Source of the DNA: a bacterium
GTDB lineage: Bacteria; CAIWAD01
DNA: 64,000 nucleotides
Direction: 5' to 3'
Assembly (NCBI GenBank): GCA_030685015.1
Contig: JAUXWS010000028.1
Span: forward strand, 24,629-88,628
Shown: in pieces, positions 26,499-34,840 of the stretch
Numbering within the stretch: the stretch's first letter is position 1
Layout of the letters: every line of letters starts with the position of its first letter
Notes under the pieces: model-generated
Database searches by the model: none
The model's input: only the letters and a program-made list of their open reading frames with translations
What the model was told of the DNA's origin: nothing
Made by a program: the position numbers and the translations under genes

Positions 26499-27601
26499 TT
26501 AACCCGGCCCTTAAATTCCCAGGGCCGCATACTGAGCACTTGGGTGCCTGAAGTAGGACATGACGTGCTCGGGCAGGGCTGAGATCCGATCCATGAAGGC
26601 CGTTGCCTTGTGCAGGAGGGCCTCGGTCGTTCTGCTGGCAGGGCCCGTTCGCAGCGCGGTCTTGAAGTCCCGATTCAGATACTCGTCCGGATTGGATTCG
26701 GGCGCGTAGGGCGGCAGGAACACCAATTCGATCTGGTGCTCGCGACCCACCATCCAGGCTTGGACCTTCTTGGCATGATGTACCCGCAAGTTGTCCACCA
26801 CCAAGTAGATCTTGCGATCAGCATGGTGGATCAATCCCGCCAGAAACGAGATGAAGCGCTCGGCGTTGATCGTGTCCTCCACGATGCGGAAACTCACTTC
26901 CCCACGGGCGGAAATCGCCGAAATCATGGACAGCTTCTTCCAGCGTGCCGGCACCTTGAGCACCGGGGTTTGGCCGCGCGGGGCAAACCCACGCACCCAG
27001 TGGGCGTCTTCTTTCACCGCCGTCTCATCGCCCCACAGGATCGTGGCACCCTCTGCCTTGGCCCGTGCCGCCACGGCAGGAAAAGTCTCCTTCAGCCAGG
27101 TCTCGATCTTCTTGGGGTCCTGTTCCAGCGCTCGCTTCATGGGTCGCTGCGGTGTGAAACCCCAGCGTTTCAAATACTTCCCAATCAGACGATCCTGCAT
27201 CTCGATGCCGAAGCGATCCAGAATCAGCGCCTTGATCGCAGGACGGGTCCACAGGGCAAAAGGCAACTGCAGCTGATCCGGAGTCTTGCTGATGATGCGT
27301 TCCCGGATCCACACCTCTTCTACGAAGGTCAGCTTTCGACCCGAGCCAACCGGACGACCACGCGGCTTCTCAATCAGTCCGGCTTCCCCATCCCTGCGGC
27401 TACGGGTAATCCAGACTTCCACCGTATTGGTGTGCACACCAGCTACAGCAGCCAGCTCCGGAATCGTCATGTCGGTCTGGGCACGCAGCCGCATCACCAT
27501 GGTGCGAAGCAGGTTTCGTCCCTCAGCCGTCAGTTTGCGGGCATCGATCTTTTCCATGCCCCCAAGTTAAGAAATTCCTTCGTATTTTTGGGCCGGGTTA
27601 A
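26499..27601. mobile_element. IS630-family insertion sequence
   Basis: A complete 1103-bp element. Its 12-bp terminal inverted repeats, TTAACCCGGCCC at 26499-26510 and its complement at 27590-27601, are perfect. TA dinucleotides at 26497-26498 and 27602-27603 form the target duplication typical of the IS630/Tc1 superfamily. It contains one intact transposase gene on the minus strand. It is inserted inside the signal-peptide codons of the downstream PEGA-protein gene. Confidence 0.95.
26511..27557 (-). CDS. IS630-family transposase
   Basis: Intact 348-residue transposase. An N-terminal helix-turn-helix region (MTIPELAAVAGVHTNTVEVW, ~30-49) is followed by a second winged-helix part (ALWTRPAIKALILDRFGI). 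The DDE catalytic core has WGDET for the first aspartate, LVVDNLRVHHA for the second, and LPPYAPESNPDEYLNRDFK for the final acidic residue. It catalyses cut-and-paste transposition into TA. The gene fills the element, leaving about 12 bp and 44 bp to the two ends, and shows no frameshift, so it may be active. Confidence 0.95.
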   Translation of the reverse strand: MEKIDARKLTAEGRNLLRTMVMRLRAQTDMTIPELAAVAGVHTNTVEVWITRSRRDGEAGLIEKPRGRPVGSGRKLTFVEEVWIRERIISKTPDQLQLPFALWTRPAIKALILDRFGIEMQDRLIGKYLKRWGFTPQRPMKRALEQDPKKIETWLKETFPAVAARAKAEGATILWGDETAVKEDAHWVRGFAPRGQTPVLKVPARWKKLSMISAISARGEVSFRIVEDTINAERFISFLAGLIHHADRKIYLVVDNLRVHHAKKVQAWMVGREHQIELVFLPPYAPESNPDEYLNRDFKTALRTGPASRTTEALLHKATAFMDRISALPEHVMSYFRHPSAQYAALGI

Positions 27602-27620
27602 TAGGCTCATCCTTTCCCTC

Positions 27621-29903
27621 ATGTTGTTGTTTACGATGGCGTTCGTATCACAGGCACAATCGCCGCAGGAAGATTCTCAGGCCCTACTCGCTGTGGTTGA
27701 CCGCACTGCCTTGCCGCTGCCGGGACTAAAGGCGGACGAGCTGCACTATCTCGTCGGGCGCCTTTACCCGTGGGCCGAGCAGCGCTTAGGCAGCCGCGTG
27801 ACAGTCATGACCGAGGAGAACACCTTCACCCTTCTTCAGGACATGGGCATCAATCCCGCCGATTGTGTGCAGCAGGACTGCGAAGTGGCCATCGGACGCA
27901 AGATCGGCGCGGACTGGCTGATCGTTACAAAGCTCTATCGTTTTGATGACAAGGCTCCGTTCATCTTTGAGCTGAGGCTCTACCAGACGGCCACCAGCGT
28001 TTTCCTCGGGTCGCAAGAAGCACGCGCCCTGACGGTGATCGATCTGGCTGACCAAGCCAACGCGGCAGCGGAAAAGATCTTCACGCGATTGATAGACAAA
28101 CTGGGCGGAGTGCGCCACGTTGAAACCGCCCAGCTGACCTTCATACTTGAACCTGGACCCGTGTTTGTGCAACGCGACAACCAGGCAATCGGCACACTAA
28201 CGGTACCTGCCAGCGGTCGCCTGCGCTTGGACACATCACCGGGCAGCCACGACTTTGTCTTCAGCCGGGAGGGTAAGCTGGATTGGAGCAGGAAGCTTGA
28301 TGCCATGACCGGTGCCCCGCAAGAAATCTCCGTGAGCTTCCTTCAAGGCAACCCGGCCGCCATACCGTCTGGCTCGGGCAGTGGCGTCCTCCGCGTGGCC
28401 AGCCAACCCGGTGGGGCGACCATCCATCTGGATGACGTGGAAATCGGCACAACCACGCTGCAACTTGCCGACATCACTATCGGCATGCACCGCTTGCGTC
28501 TCAGCAAGCCTTTGTACCAGACCATCGAAAGGAATGTGCTGATCAGCGAAGATGCCGTCACGGAGGTCAGCGAGAGCTTGGCACCAGACTTCGCTCCATT
28601 GACTGTGCGCTCTGATCCGCCAGACGCCGTCGTGCTGCTGGACGGCCAGGAGCGCGGTCGTACGCCCTGGAGCGTTGAACGCTTTCCCACTGGTCAGTAC
28701 AGTTTGCGCTTGCGGGCAGACCTGTATCACCAGGAGGAGCGCGTCCTCCGTGTTGAGCCCGGTGTTCCACTGCAGATAGATGCGCGCCTGAGACCGGCCT
28801 TCGGTTCCCTCATGGTCGAATCCCATCCCGATGGTGCCGAGGTCTTTGTGGACGAAGTGTCGTGGGGACGCGCGCCTGCGCAGCGTGACAAGGTCCGGAG
28901 TGGTCGTCACGCCGTCCGTGTTCGCCTTGAGCTATTCAACGATTACGAGAGCTGGGTGGACGTTGCGGACGAGGGCCGTCACATCGTGACGGCGGATCTC
29001 AGCGCGAACTATGGCACCCTGTCGCTATCGGGATCGCCAGTGGGCGCGCGTGTTCTCGTGGACGGAACGAGTTCAGGCACGCTTCCCATAGAACTCCGCC
29101 TTCGACCGGGCAGCCATCGGTTGAGGGTAGAGCGGGATCAATACAATCCCTTCGATGAGACTATCGTTCTGGCTGTGGGAGACCGGCGGGAAAGACAGAT
29201 CAATCTTGTCCGCCAGACTGGTGCCTTGTTTATCATGGTGAGTCCGCCTGAAGCCAGAATCTACCTCGACGGTCGACGCCTAGGAGAAAGTCCGCAGATC
29301 CTCAAGGAGCTGCCCACAGGCCGCTATCAGGTTCGGGCTAGCTTGGCGTCTTACGCGGATCATGCGGAAATTATCGATTTGACCGTCGGATCTCAAACGC
29401 GATTGGAAATCACCCTGTCACACGAGGCTTGGCTCGAATACGCTGCACGGCGTCGCAAGGCAACCTACGCGGCGGTCCTGTTTCCAGGCGGAGGACAACT
29501 CATCAGTGGCCAGAAGCGAGGAGCCATCTATTCGCTGGCCGCGGGGGCAGGCGCTTGGCTGTCAGTTCTGTCTTCACAGAAGTACGAGACTGCCCTGAAA
29601 GACCTTCATCGTGCGGAGCTGCAATACCGCAACTCGATTGATCCGCTGGAGCACGCCCGGCACTATCAGGAAATGCTGGATGCCAGGGATGAACAGAGAC
29701 AATCTCGCCGCCTATACTGGGCAGGTATGGCGACAGCTGGTACCAGTTGGTTAGTGGGCGTGGTAGACGCTAGGCTGTTCGGCGGTACCGCGCGCGAAAC
29801 AGATATACATAAGGTCGAAAATCGACGAGGGACGTTTTGGCACCCACGACTGGTACTCACCTCAAATGTCCCAGGAGTGGCGATTCTGTGGTCCTGGCAT
29901 TGA
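27621..29903 (+). CDS. CsgG/FlgO-like module + PEGA repeats (paralogue 2), 5' end disrupted by IS630
   Basis: Duplicate of the protein at 21913-24237 with the same architecture: CsgG-like module with VMTEENTFTLLQDMGIN and the cysteine pair, five PEGA-type repeats, a PGGGQL membrane segment and a final hydrophobic helix. The remaining frame opens at ATG 27621 and encodes MLLFTMAFVSQAQS, only a stub of a signal peptide without a basic n-region, and with no ribosome site. Removing the IS and one TA joins ATG 26486 in frame (MNAIRLILSL then MLLF), restoring a 770-residue protein. Export is therefore probably lost unless a start inside the IS is used. Third-position use is less GC-rich than in paralogue 1. 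Confidence 0.8.
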   Translation: MLLFTMAFVSQAQSPQEDSQALLAVVDRTALPLPGLKADELHYLVGRLYPWAEQRLGSRVTVMTEENTFTLLQDMGINPADCVQQDCEVAIGRKIGADWLIVTKLYRFDDKAPFIFELRLYQTATSVFLGSQEARALTVIDLADQANAAAEKIFTRLIDKLGGVRHVETAQLTFILEPGPVFVQRDNQAIGTLTVPASGRLRLDTSPGSHDFVFSREGKLDWSRKLDAMTGAPQEISVSFLQGNPAAIPSGSGSGVLRVASQPGGATIHLDDVEIGTTTLQLADITIGMHRLRLSKPLYQTIERNVLISEDAVTEVSESLAPDFAPLTVRSDPPDAVVLLDGQERGRTPWSVERFPTGQYSLRLRADLYHQEERVLRVEPGVPLQIDARLRPAFGSLMVESHPDGAEVFVDEVSWGRAPAQRDKVRSGRHAVRVRLELFNDYESWVDVADEGRHIVTADLSANYGTLSLSGSPVGARVLVDGTSSGTLPIELRLRPGSHRLRVERDQYNPFDETIVLAVGDRRERQINLVRQTGALFIMVSPPEARIYLDGRRLGESPQILKELPTGRYQVRASLASYADHAEIIDLTVGSQTRLEITLSHEAWLEYAARRRKATYAAVLFPGGGQLISGQKRGAIYSLAAGAGAWLSVLSSQKYETALKDLHRAELQYRNSIDPLEHARHYQEMLDARDEQRQSRRLYWAGMATAGTSWLVGVVDARLFGGTARETDIHKVENRRGTFWHPRLVLTSNVPGVAILWSWH

Positions 29904-29916
29904 TATGGAGCAATTG

Positions 29917-30510
29917 ATGCGACTGTACCATTGCTGTCTTGTACTTGCTCTGCTAATGGCGGGATGCACCGCAAGTACACGGCTTCTTCCCGGCCAGGAG
30001 CGGCAGATGTCGGGGGGCGACCCGCCAGCCTGGGTCCTGGCCCCCGTCAAGGAGGACACGCGGGAGGCCAAGGCCTTCTGTGGCGTGTCCCGCAACCTGG
30101 GCAGCGAAGGGGCGGCCCGGGACGACGCCCTGCGCAGCGCCCGGGAACAGATCATCGACGCCATCGGCGTCCAGGGCGAGCACGTGCTGGTGCAGGTGAG
30201 CAGCTCCCTGGGACCCGCGGGCGGCATCCTAGATCCCGCCGTCGCGCTGGACAACACGACCAAGCTGGTCTCCGAGGGCCAGGTGCGGACCCGGGCCCGC
30301 CAGTTCCACATCGAGAGATGGCAGCGGCTGGGCGAGTCCGGGCTGGAGTACTATCACAAGGCCTATGTGCTGGTTCATTGGAGCCATGCGGACGCCGCGG
30401 AGGCGGTCCGCCAGGCGGTGCGCGCGGCGGCGGGACCCGATGCGCAGGTCCAGGCCAATGTCGAGCGCGCCCTGGATCGGATGAAGGAGCTGAAGGCCGA
30501 GGACTGGTAG
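29917..30510 (+). CDS. LPP20-like lipoprotein (1 of 3)
   Basis: A 197-residue lipoprotein with lipobox LMAGC. I chose ATG 29917 because GGAG lies just upstream; ATG 29905 is an alternative. It belongs with the LPP20/FlgP-type lipoproteins: SGGDPPAWVLAPVKEDTREA (~28-47), an alanine-rich DARxxAREQIIDAIG-type helix, and a C-terminal helix ending LKAEDW. It is clearly paralogous to the product of 31670-32278, which has the same ends. In other bacteria LPP20-family lipoproteins such as FlgP sit on the outer membrane near FlgO/FlgT at the flagellar base, but here only the family resemblance is seen. Composition switches from AT-leaning to GC-rich inside its first 30 codons. Confidence 0.75.
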   Translation: MRLYHCCLVLALLMAGCTASTRLLPGQERQMSGGDPPAWVLAPVKEDTREAKAFCGVSRNLGSEGAARDDALRSAREQIIDAIGVQGEHVLVQVSSSLGPAGGILDPAVALDNTTKLVSEGQVRTRARQFHIERWQRLGESGLEYYHKAYVLVHWSHADAAEAVRQAVRAAAGPDAQVQANVERALDRMKELKAEDW

Positions 30511-30522
30511 CGGGAGGTTTCC

Positions 30523-31644
30523 TTGCCCTCATCGTTCTCGCCTGGAACCCGCTGGGCGCTCCTCGGCCTGGTCCTGCTCCTGGTCGCCTGCGGCGCGTCC
30601 CGCTCGCTCAAACCCGGGGAGAGCCGCGTGGTCCGGGCGCTGGGAGATGCCGGCCTGCGCTCCCAGGCCGGACCGGGGCTGTTCATCGGCGTCTCCCACG
30701 CCTGCGCCGACGAGTCCGAGGCGCGCCGGGACGCCGAGCTGCAGGCCCGCCAGGCCATCATTTCCTCCCTCCACAGCCAGGTTGAGAGCAGCGTGCTGCA
30801 GCGGGTGACGCTGGATGGGCGTCCCGCCCAGATCCTTGAGGCCTCCGTGGAACAGGAGGCCCAGGTGCGCGCCCTCAGCCGCAACCTGGTCAGCGTGCAG
30901 GCCGAGGCCTGGTACATCGAGACCCGGGAGCGCGCCACGGACAGGGGTCTGCAGGTGGAGGTGCAGGCCTGGTGCCGCATGCGCTATGACCGGGCGGATC
31001 ACCAGCGCCTGCTGCAGGAGCTGCTGGATGAACTGGGTCCCGCCATCGAGGAGGGCGGCCGCAGCGCCGGCCTGGCCCTGGCCGGTTCGCGCGTGGGAGA
31101 AGGACTCCGCCTGGCCGGCCGGGCCTGGCGCCAACTGAAAGCCCTGGACCGCTACGAAGGCTGGACCCCCGCCCAGCTGAAGCGACGGGAGGACCTGCGC
31201 CAGGGGGTGGAAGAGGCGCTGGGCCGATTCACCATCCACGTGGCCCTGGAGACCCGCTTGGACAAGCAGCCGGTCGTGAGCGGGTTCGGACCGGCCCTGG
31301 CCCGCGCCCTGCGCCGCCAGCTGCCCGTGACCATCCTGGAGGGCGCCGCTGTGGCGCAGGCCTCCGGAGCCCTGTTGACGGGAACCCTCGACCTGACGAC
31401 GCGCACCGTGGCCGGCGGGCTGGTGAGCTGCACGGGCCGGCTGGAGACCACGCTGCAAACGCTGGCGGGCGGGGAGGTCCTTTGGCGGGCGGTGGAACCG
31501 GGCGGCGGCCTGACCGACCTGCGCGAGGCGGGAGGCAACGCCGAGTGGGCCGTGCGCCGGTTGCTTGAGAGCAAGATGCTGCTGGAGAGCCTGCCCGAAT
31601 CCCTGGCCACGGGCTTGCGCCAGCGCCTCTTGGAGCAGATGTGA
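30523..31644 (+). CDS. LPP20-like lipoprotein with extra C-terminal domain (2 of 3)
   Basis: A 373-residue lipoprotein, TTG start with GGGAGG at 30512-30517. The lipobox is LLVAC. The first ~170 residues have the LPP20 pattern: a short N-terminal segment, GVSHACADESEARRDAELQARQAI, then a beta strand with GLQVEVQAWCRMRYDR. After an alpha-helical linker (~165-235) comes an LpoB/CsgG-like alpha/beta region (FTIHVALETRLDKQPVVSG, LLTGTLDLTTRTV, WRAVEPGGGL). This two-part plan recalls FlgT, which joins an LPP20-like domain to C-terminal domains; that is a structural analogy only. It is 12 bp after lipoprotein 1 and 25 bp before lipoprotein 3, in one operon. Confidence 0.68.
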   Translation: MPSSFSPGTRWALLGLVLLLVACGASRSLKPGESRVVRALGDAGLRSQAGPGLFIGVSHACADESEARRDAELQARQAIISSLHSQVESSVLQRVTLDGRPAQILEASVEQEAQVRALSRNLVSVQAEAWYIETRERATDRGLQVEVQAWCRMRYDRADHQRLLQELLDELGPAIEEGGRSAGLALAGSRVGEGLRLAGRAWRQLKALDRYEGWTPAQLKRREDLRQGVEEALGRFTIHVALETRLDKQPVVSGFGPALARALRRQLPVTILEGAAVAQASGALLTGTLDLTTRTVAGGLVSCTGRLETTLQTLAGGEVLWRAVEPGGGLTDLREAGGNAEWAVRRLLESKMLLESLPESLATGLRQRLLEQM

Positions 31645-31669
31645 CACACCATTTCCACAGGAGGAGACC

Positions 31670-32278
31670 ATGAGACAGCTGCGACGGATTCTGCCCCTGC
31701 TGCTGGCCGCCCTGGTGCTGGCGGGATGTGCCGGAGGCCGCAAGATGATGGAGGGAAGCCGCCGGCAGATCAGCGGCGGGGACCGCCCCAGTTGGGTGGA
31801 CAATCCCCAGAAGGAGAGCACCAAGGAGATGAAGGCCTTCGCCGGCCTCTCCCGCCAGTTCGCCATGGAGTCCGATGCCCGCACCGATGCCCGCATGAAC
31901 GCCTACATCCAGGCCATCGACGCCGCCGGACTGCAGGGCAAGCGCATGTTCGACCAGGTGGCCAGCCTCATCGGCGCCTCCTCGGACATTCTCACCCCGG
32001 GCGTGGTGCAGGACGAGATGACCCGTCTCAAGGGCCAGGGCGTGGCCATGGGCGATGTCAAACAGTGGCACGTGGAACAGTGGGAGCTGCTTGAGAACGG
32101 CGCCCTGCGCCGCTACTTCGTGGTCCAGGCCCTCTTCATGATGCCGAAGGATGCCCCCAAGCAGTTCATGGAGAACCTGCTCAAGGCCAAGGCCGCCGCC
32201 GAGGCCGACGAACAGGTGCGCCAGAACATCAACCGCGCCCTGGAAAAGATGCAGGAAATGCAGAGTGAGGATTGGTAG
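31670..32278 (+). CDS. LPP20-like lipoprotein (3 of 3)
   Basis: A 202-residue lipoprotein with lipobox VLAGC and a strong GGAGGAG before the ATG. SGGDRPSWVDNPQKESTKEM, the alanine-rich helix SDARTDARMNAYIQAIDAAG and the C-terminal MQEMQSEDW match lipoprotein 1 at both ends. Predicted to be an outer-membrane lipoprotein of unknown role, expressed with its neighbours and followed by CsgG-like paralogue 3. Confidence 0.75.
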   Translation: MRQLRRILPLLLAALVLAGCAGGRKMMEGSRRQISGGDRPSWVDNPQKESTKEMKAFAGLSRQFAMESDARTDARMNAYIQAIDAAGLQGKRMFDQVASLIGASSDILTPGVVQDEMTRLKGQGVAMGDVKQWHVEQWELLENGALRRYFVVQALFMMPKDAPKQFMENLLKAKAAAEADEQVRQNINRALEKMQEMQSEDW

Positions 32279-32309
32279 CCGCCATCCATCGACTCCACAT
32301 GTCATCCTG

Positions 32310-33548
32310 GTGAAAGCGCACGTTGCTTCCAGGGCTGCGCCCAAGGCGTGGGCCGCCGCCTGGATCATGGCCGTCCTCGCCTGGCCGGGCCTGTTCTCCG
32401 CCCTGGGCGGCGCCTGGGCGATGGAGGCGCCTGTTGTCGGCGCCACCCTGGTGGCGGTCATCGACCGTTCAAGCGAGGCGGGCAGCGGCTTGAACGAGGA
32501 CCAGCGCTCCATCCTCTCCCAGGCGGCGCGCGGCCAGCTGGTCAGATCCCTGGCCCACCGTGGATGTGTCGTCCTGTCCGAAGAGAACACCATCGCCATT
32601 CTGCGGGACATGGGCGTCGACCTGGCCACCTGCGAGGGCGAATGCGAGCTGCAAGTGGCCCGCACCCTGCAAGCGGACTGGCTGGTCTCCATCCGCCTTG
32701 TGCGGCTGGGCGGCGAGTGGACCGTCCAGGCCAACCTCTTCCGCACCTCCAGCGGAGCCATGGTGGGCGGCGAGACCCGGGAGTGCGGCAGCGAACGGGA
32801 GCTGCGACCCGCGCTGCAGCACCTCATCCGGGACCTCTGCCACAGCCAGTTCCCCGAAGCAGGGGGGGACAGGGTCGGGGTCGCGGCGGAGCCTCCCGCG
32901 ACCAGCCCGCCGCGGGAGGCGGAAGGGGTCGTGCTTCGGGACCGGGAGCCAAAACCGGTCCCGCCGGCCACCGGCTGGGAAGAGCGCCGCTCGGGCATCC
33001 GCAACCGCTTCTGTCTGGAAGGCGGCTGGGGTCCCTGCTTCTTCTATCCCCGCCAGGAGGGAACGGTCCGGCGCAGCGTCATGGCCTGGGGCGCGGACCT
33101 GCGCTACGCCGACAGAAGCGCCTCGCTCTACGACCTCGTCCTCAGCTGGTGGCGCGCCACCGAGGACTTCGATGACCACCCCGAGGCGAAGACGCACTAC
33201 GCCCTGCTGCGGGCGGTCGTCGAGATCACGCCCCTCCACCTGGGGCCGGTGCACGCCTTCGGCCGCGCCGGCTACCAGGTGATCCAGACCCGCACCAAGT
33301 GGGACGAGCGCCTCCTGCTGGGCGGCCCGGGCCTGGAGTACCGCGCCCGCGGAGGCCTGGCCCTGGCGGCCGGCATGGACTTCCTGAAAGAGCATAGGCT
33401 GAGCGACGGCCGCTTCAGCGAGGTCACGCGCCACTATCGCGCCGAGTGCTCGTGGTCCGGCGCCAATCTCGGCCTGGGATTGGAAGCCCTGTTCGGGGGC
33501 GAGGCCAAGGCGGAGGAATCCATCACGGCAAGACTGCTCATCTATTGA
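32310..33548 (+). CDS. CsgG/FlgO-like module fused to a beta-rich C-terminal domain (paralogue 3)
   Basis: 412 residues from GTG 32310, chosen because it is followed by a signal peptide (WIMAVLAWPGLFSALGGAWA); ATG 32367 is another option and no strong ribosome site is visible. The N-terminal module shows TLVAVIDRSSEAGSG, VVLSEENTIAILRDMGVDL, the CEGEC cysteine pair and LQADWLVSIRLVRLG. After a proline/charged linker (~190-230) the C-terminus (~235-412) has alternating strands with many Tyr/Trp/Arg residues and ends in an aromatic residue (ITARLLIY), like a small outer-membrane barrel. Operon with the LPP20-like genes. Function unknown. Confidence 0.7.
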   Translation: MKAHVASRAAPKAWAAAWIMAVLAWPGLFSALGGAWAMEAPVVGATLVAVIDRSSEAGSGLNEDQRSILSQAARGQLVRSLAHRGCVVLSEENTIAILRDMGVDLATCEGECELQVARTLQADWLVSIRLVRLGGEWTVQANLFRTSSGAMVGGETRECGSERELRPALQHLIRDLCHSQFPEAGGDRVGVAAEPPATSPPREAEGVVLRDREPKPVPPATGWEERRSGIRNRFCLEGGWGPCFFYPRQEGTVRRSVMAWGADLRYADRSASLYDLVLSWWRATEDFDDHPEAKTHYALLRAVVEITPLHLGPVHAFGRAGYQVIQTRTKWDERLLLGGPGLEYRARGGLALAAGMDFLKEHRLSDGRFSEVTRHYRAECSWSGANLGLGLEALFGGEAKAEESITARLLIY

Positions 33549-33570
33549 GCGTCTCGCCCTTACGACTTGT

Positions 33571-33597
33571 CATACTTTGAAAGTATGATTATCATAC
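33571..33597. promoter_or_regulatory. Overlapping palindromes upstream of the AAA_14 ATPase (candidate operator)
   Basis: CATACTTT-G-AAAGTATG (33571-33587) overlaps GTATGAT-T-ATCATAC (33583-33597), giving three alternating CATAC/GTATG half-sites that end 4 bp before the ATG at 33602. The AT-rich block stands out from the GC-rich surroundings. It would suit autoregulation by a dimeric repressor. Confidence 0.6.
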
Positions 33598-33601
33598 ATC
33601 C

Positions 33602-34840
33602 ATGAGCAGCACAAAGCAAAGCCCTCTGCCCCGTCTGGCCGCCGGGGGCCTCAAGAAGGCCCTGGCGCTATCCCCCGTCGTTGTGCTCACCGGGGCGCGG
33701 CAGACGGGCAAGACCACCCTGGTGAAGGCTCTGCCTGAACTGGCCGGCCGGCCCTACCTGAGCCTGGACGACCTGGACCTGCGCACCCAGGCCCTGGAGG
33801 AGCCGGAGGCCCTGGCGCGGCGCGCTCCCGCCCTCGTGCTGGATGAAGTGCAGCGGGCAAAGGACCTGCTCATCGCCGTCAAGCGCGTCGTGGATGAGGA
33901 TGCCCGGCGCACTCCCGGCCGCTTCGTGCTGACCGGATCGGCCAACCTGCTCATGCAGGAGCAGGTCGCGGAGAGCTTGGCCGGTCGCGCCGTCTACGTC
34001 CAGCTCTGGCCTTTCACCCGCCGCGAACGCCTGGGCCTGGGGCGGGCCGGCGCTTGGAGCCGCCTGCTGGAGACGCCCTCGGCGGACTGGGCGCGCTGCC
34101 TGCGCGAGGAGGCCGGTCCGCGGGAGGACTGGCGCGACGCGGCCCGGCGCGGCGGGATGCCCGTGCCCAGCCTGCTGGAGGACCCCGAGGCCCGGCGCCT
34201 GTGGTTCTCCGGTTACGTGCAGACCTACCTGGAGCGCGACTTGCAGATGCTGCGCTCCGTGGCGGGCTTGCCCGACTTCCGCCGCCTGATGCGCGCCGCC
34301 TGCCTGCGCATGGGCGGCCTGCTCAACCAGACCGAACTCAGCCGCGACACGGGCATCGTGCAGCCCCAGGTGCACCGCCACCTGGGCCTGCTGGAGGCCA
34401 GCTACCAGGCCGTGCGCCTGCCGGCTTTTTCGGTCAACCGCACCAGGCGGCTGATCAAGGCGCCCAAGCTCTACTGGAGCGACACGGCCCTGGCCCTGCA
34501 CTTGGCCGGCGAGACGGAGCCCCGCGGCGCCCACCTGGAGAACCTGGTGCTGGCGGACCTGCTGGCCTGGCGCGACGCCCAGGCGGAGACGGTGAGCCTG
34601 CTCTACTGGCGCACGGCCACGGGCCAGGAGGTGGACTTCGTGGTGGAGACGCCGCGCCGCCTGCTGCCGGTGGAGGTCAAGGCCGCCACCCGCGTCCAGC
34701 CGGCCGACGCCAGGGGCCTGGAGGCCTTCCTGGACGAGTACCCGGACCTGGCCGAGGGCGGCCTGCTCCTCCACGCGGGCGAGGAGGCCTTCCCCCTGAC
34801 GCGCCGGGTCTGGGCCGCGCCCTGGTGGCAGGTATGTTGA
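33602..34840 (+). CDS. AAA_14 / DUF4143 ATPase
   Basis: A 412-residue ATPase of the AAA_14-DUF4143 type. Walker A is GARQTGKTT (31-39), Walker B is LVLDEVQRA (~78-86) and sensor 1 is FVLTGSAN (~108-115). A winged-helix part follows (LNQTELSRDTGIVQPQVHRHLGLLE). The DUF4143 C-terminus carries VDFVVETPRRLLPVEVKAA, which resembles a PD-(D/E)XK core. Such proteins are frequent in bacteria and archaea, often transferred, and their function is not established. Here the gene interrupts the CsgG-like cluster, has its own palindromic operator, and overlaps the next gene by 7 bp. Confidence 0.88.
   Translation: MSSTKQSPLPRLAAGGLKKALALSPVVVLTGARQTGKTTLVKALPELAGRPYLSLDDLDLRTQALEEPEALARRAPALVLDEVQRAKDLLIAVKRVVDEDARRTPGRFVLTGSANLLMQEQVAESLAGRAVYVQLWPFTRRERLGLGRAGAWSRLLETPSADWARCLREEAGPREDWRDAARRGGMPVPSLLEDPEARRLWFSGYVQTYLERDLQMLRSVAGLPDFRRLMRAACLRMGGLLNQTELSRDTGIVQPQVHRHLGLLEASYQAVRLPAFSVNRTRRLIKAPKLYWSDTALALHLAGETEPRGAHLENLVLADLLAWRDAQAETVSLLYWRTATGQEVDFVVETPRRLLPVEVKAATRVQPADARGLEAFLDEYPDLAEGGLLLHAGEEAFPLTRRVWAAPWWQVC

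Noticed and set aside
26610-27620. Stop-free plus-strand frame across the IS630 transposase continuing into the PEGA gene
   Set aside because: It is antisense to an intact transposase and joined to the PEGA gene only because of the insertion. It has no signal peptide or family match; the native start is reconstructed at 26486.
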